From Bradyrhizobium sp. ORS 278 (GTDB lineage: Bacteria > Pseudomonadota > Alphaproteobacteria > Rhizobiales > Xanthobacteraceae): a stretch of DNA of 64,000 bases. This document shows, piece by piece, positions 62,786 through 64,000 of this stretch. A program made the position numbers and the translations under genes. Below the pieces are notes generated by a model. The model had not been told where the DNA came from. It did no database searches and worked only from the letters and a program-made list of their open reading frames with translations. The DNA is taken from assembly GCF_000026145.1 (NCBI RefSeq), contig NC_009445.1, positions 4,898,001 through 4,962,000 of the forward strand, read 5' to 3'. Numbering within the stretch: the stretch's first letter is position 1; every line of letters starts with the position of its first letter.

Positions 62786-63412
62786 TCAGAACCGCGCGGC
62801 GATCTCCACGAGCCGACGATGCGCGCGCTCGCGCGCCGCGCCGGTGTGCGCGGCCGGCCCGCTGGTCGGACCGATCGCGACGAACGTGACGTCGCGCAGG
62901 CCCATGAAGCGCAGCGCCTCGCGCAGATAGGGCGTCGCGAGATCGGTCCGGCCGCGGCTCATGCCGGTCGAGAAATCACCGCCGCTCGAAAGGATCACCA
63001 GCGTCGGCCGGTCCTTCAACAACGGGAGATAGCCGCTGGCGGCATCGAAGCGAAAGGTGAGCCCGGGCTGGTTGATGATGTCGAGCCAGTGCTTGAGCTT
63101 GTAGGGAATGCCGAAATTCCACATCGGCGTCGAGATCAGCACCCGCTCGGCGAGATCGAGTCGCACCGCCATGCGCTCGGCGACGGCGAAGGCCGCGCGC
63201 TGAGCGTCGGTGAACGCGCGTCCGGCCATGCGCGCGTATTTCGCCTGCAGGATCTCGCCGTCGAACTCGGGAAGATGCTCCCGCCACAGGTTCATCTCGT
63301 CGATGTCGAAACCCGGCCGGGCCTGCCTGAAGCGGTCGAGAAAGACGCGTGAAGCCGCGCCGGATTCCGAATCCGCGCGCGGCGAGGCGGCGAGATGGAG
63401 CAGCTTGGGCAT
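62786..63412 (-). CDS. FMN-dependent NADH:quinone reductase/azoreductase
   Basis: A 208-residue flavodoxin-fold oxidoreductase of the AzoR family, close to the usual 200. FMN binding is seen in HLAASPRADSESGAASRVF (phosphate loop) and TPMWNFGIPYKLKHWLDII (about residues 93-113), and GGDFSTG near residue 145 completes the pocket. Such enzymes reduce quinones and azo dyes with NADH. It lies three bases after the isochorismatase-fold gene on the same strand, so the two are cotranscribed. Confidence 0.9.
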   Translation of the reverse strand: MPKLLHLAASPRADSESGAASRVFLDRFRQARPGFDIDEMNLWREHLPEFDGEILQAKYARMAGRAFTDAQRAAFAVAERMAVRLDLAERVLISTPMWNFGIPYKLKHWLDIINQPGLTFRFDAASGYLPLLKDRPTLVILSSGGDFSTGMSRGRTDLATPYLREALRFMGLRDVTFVAIGPTSGPAAHTGAARERAHRRLVEIAARF

Positions 63413-63415
63413 CCC

Positions 63416-64000
63416 CTACCCCAGCGCCTTGATGACGTCATCGGCCCGGGTGACGACCGACACGTTCTGCAAGGCGAAGTTGACCGACGCATTGTGCCAG
63501 TCCGCATTCATGGTCGAGCAGCAGTCCTCCGGCACCACCATGAAGTAGCCCTTGTCGGCGCCAGTGCGCGCGGTGTGCTCGACCGACATGTTGGTCCAGG
63601 CACCGGTGTTGATGATGATGTCGCGCCCGGTCGCCTTCAGGATGGTCTCGAGCCGTGTCCCCTCCCACGCGCTCATCCGCATCTTCTCGACCACGAAGTC
63701 GCCACTGCGCGGTTCGAGGCCGGCGACGGGCGCCGCGCCCCAGCTGCCTCTCACCATGGCCCTGCTGTCGACCAGCCCTTCGAACAGCGGCGCGTTCAGG
63801 GTCACGCCGGGCGCGCCCGGCTCGACCACGAACCACACATGGATGATGACGACGCCGCGCGCGCGCGCCACCTCGGCGAGCCGGCGGACGTTGTCGACGA
63901 CGCGCTGCTGCTTGGCATGTCCTGGCGCGCCGGAGTCGGCAAAGGCGCCGCCCTCCATGATGACGTCGTTCTGCAGGTCCTGGATGATCATGGCGCAGCG
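63416..64000 (-). CDS. Isochorismatase-fold hydrolase, 5' end beyond the window
   Basis: Partial. The frame continues without a stop to the window end, and the family start (DLQND) begins only about five residues after it, so a few residues are missing. The fold is clear from MIIQDLQNDV, VVIIHVWFV, a catalytic Lys in VVEKMRMSAW and TGAWTNMSVEHTART. In cysteine hydrolases of this family the middle of that last motif holds the nucleophile Cys (TNVCVE); here the codon at 63584-63586 is TCG, Ser. Isochorismatases proper also lack the Cys. It is cotranscribed with the azoreductase. Confidence 0.82.
   Translation of the reverse strand, partial: RCAMIIQDLQNDVIMEGGAFADSGAPGHAKQQRVVDNVRRLAEVARARGVVIIHVWFVVEPGAPGVTLNAPLFEGLVDSRAMVRGSWGAAPVAGLEPRSGDFVVEKMRMSAWEGTRLETILKATGRDIIINTGAWTNMSVEHTARTGADKGYFMVVPEDCCSTMNADWHNASVNFALQNVSVVTRADDVIKALG

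Overview
The window reads as chromosomal DNA of a high-GC alphaproteobacterium, most likely Bradyrhizobium or a close relative. This is an inference from three TRAP uptake systems with Tat-exported binding proteins, an ExoY/ExoA-type exopolysaccharide locus, a DivJ/PleC/PdhS-type kinase behind a CtrA-type promoter, and short palindromic repeats between genes. I see no rRNA, tRNA, CRISPR array, intact insertion sequence or prophage. Coding density is high. Both edges cut into context: the last gene on the minus strand runs off the right end.

Layout. 1-1.7 kb: ArsR repressor, SRPBCC protein, small membrane protein and a cupin. 2.0-6.2 kb: a minus-strand run rpiA, DUF2059 protein, gor and a secreted unknown, divergent from gph. 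6.4-14 kb: a PEGA-like lipoprotein, moaA with a spermidine-synthase-fold protein, a membrane-bound metallophosphoesterase, two small exported proteins and a CDF metal exporter. 14.1-27 kb: TRAP permease genes (QM) and two tandem Tat-exported TRAP binding proteins. They flank a two-component system divergent from a complete CzcCBA-like RND efflux operon. 27.2-31.7 kb: the Fe-S carrier ATPase ApbC/Mrp, a VOC protein, a beta-hydroxyacid dehydrogenase, and an isolated phage-tail-collar protein made of three fused collar domains.

32-40.7 kb: a TonB-dependent receptor and PepSY membrane protein behind a palindrome that resembles a Zur operator; a membrane histidine kinase behind a near-consensus CtrA box/-10 promoter; a DUF1289 protein, a retropepsin-like protease, a HisC-like aminotransferase and dusA. 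41-54.6 kb: an exopolysaccharide locus with initiating transferase ExoY, three glycosyltransferases, Wzx-like flippase, Wzy-like polymerase, Wzz-like chain-length protein, a secreted GH26-like hydrolase, a methyltransferase, and an unusual overlapping pair of aldo/keto reductase and GMC oxidoreductase. No Wza porin or BY-kinase is seen here.

54.8-62.8 kb: a catabolic operon (SDR, split transketolase, TRAP binding protein, fused TRAP QM permease, then an amidohydrolase) divergent from a LysR regulator. 62.8-64 kb: an azoreductase and an isochorismatase-fold protein whose usual catalytic cysteine is serine.

The points most worth a second look are the three-domain collar protein with six evenly placed His-x-His motifs, the CtrA-type promoter on the kinase, the Zur-like site upstream of the receptor/PepSY pair, the redox pair inside the polysaccharide locus, and the kinase-free split-transketolase operon.
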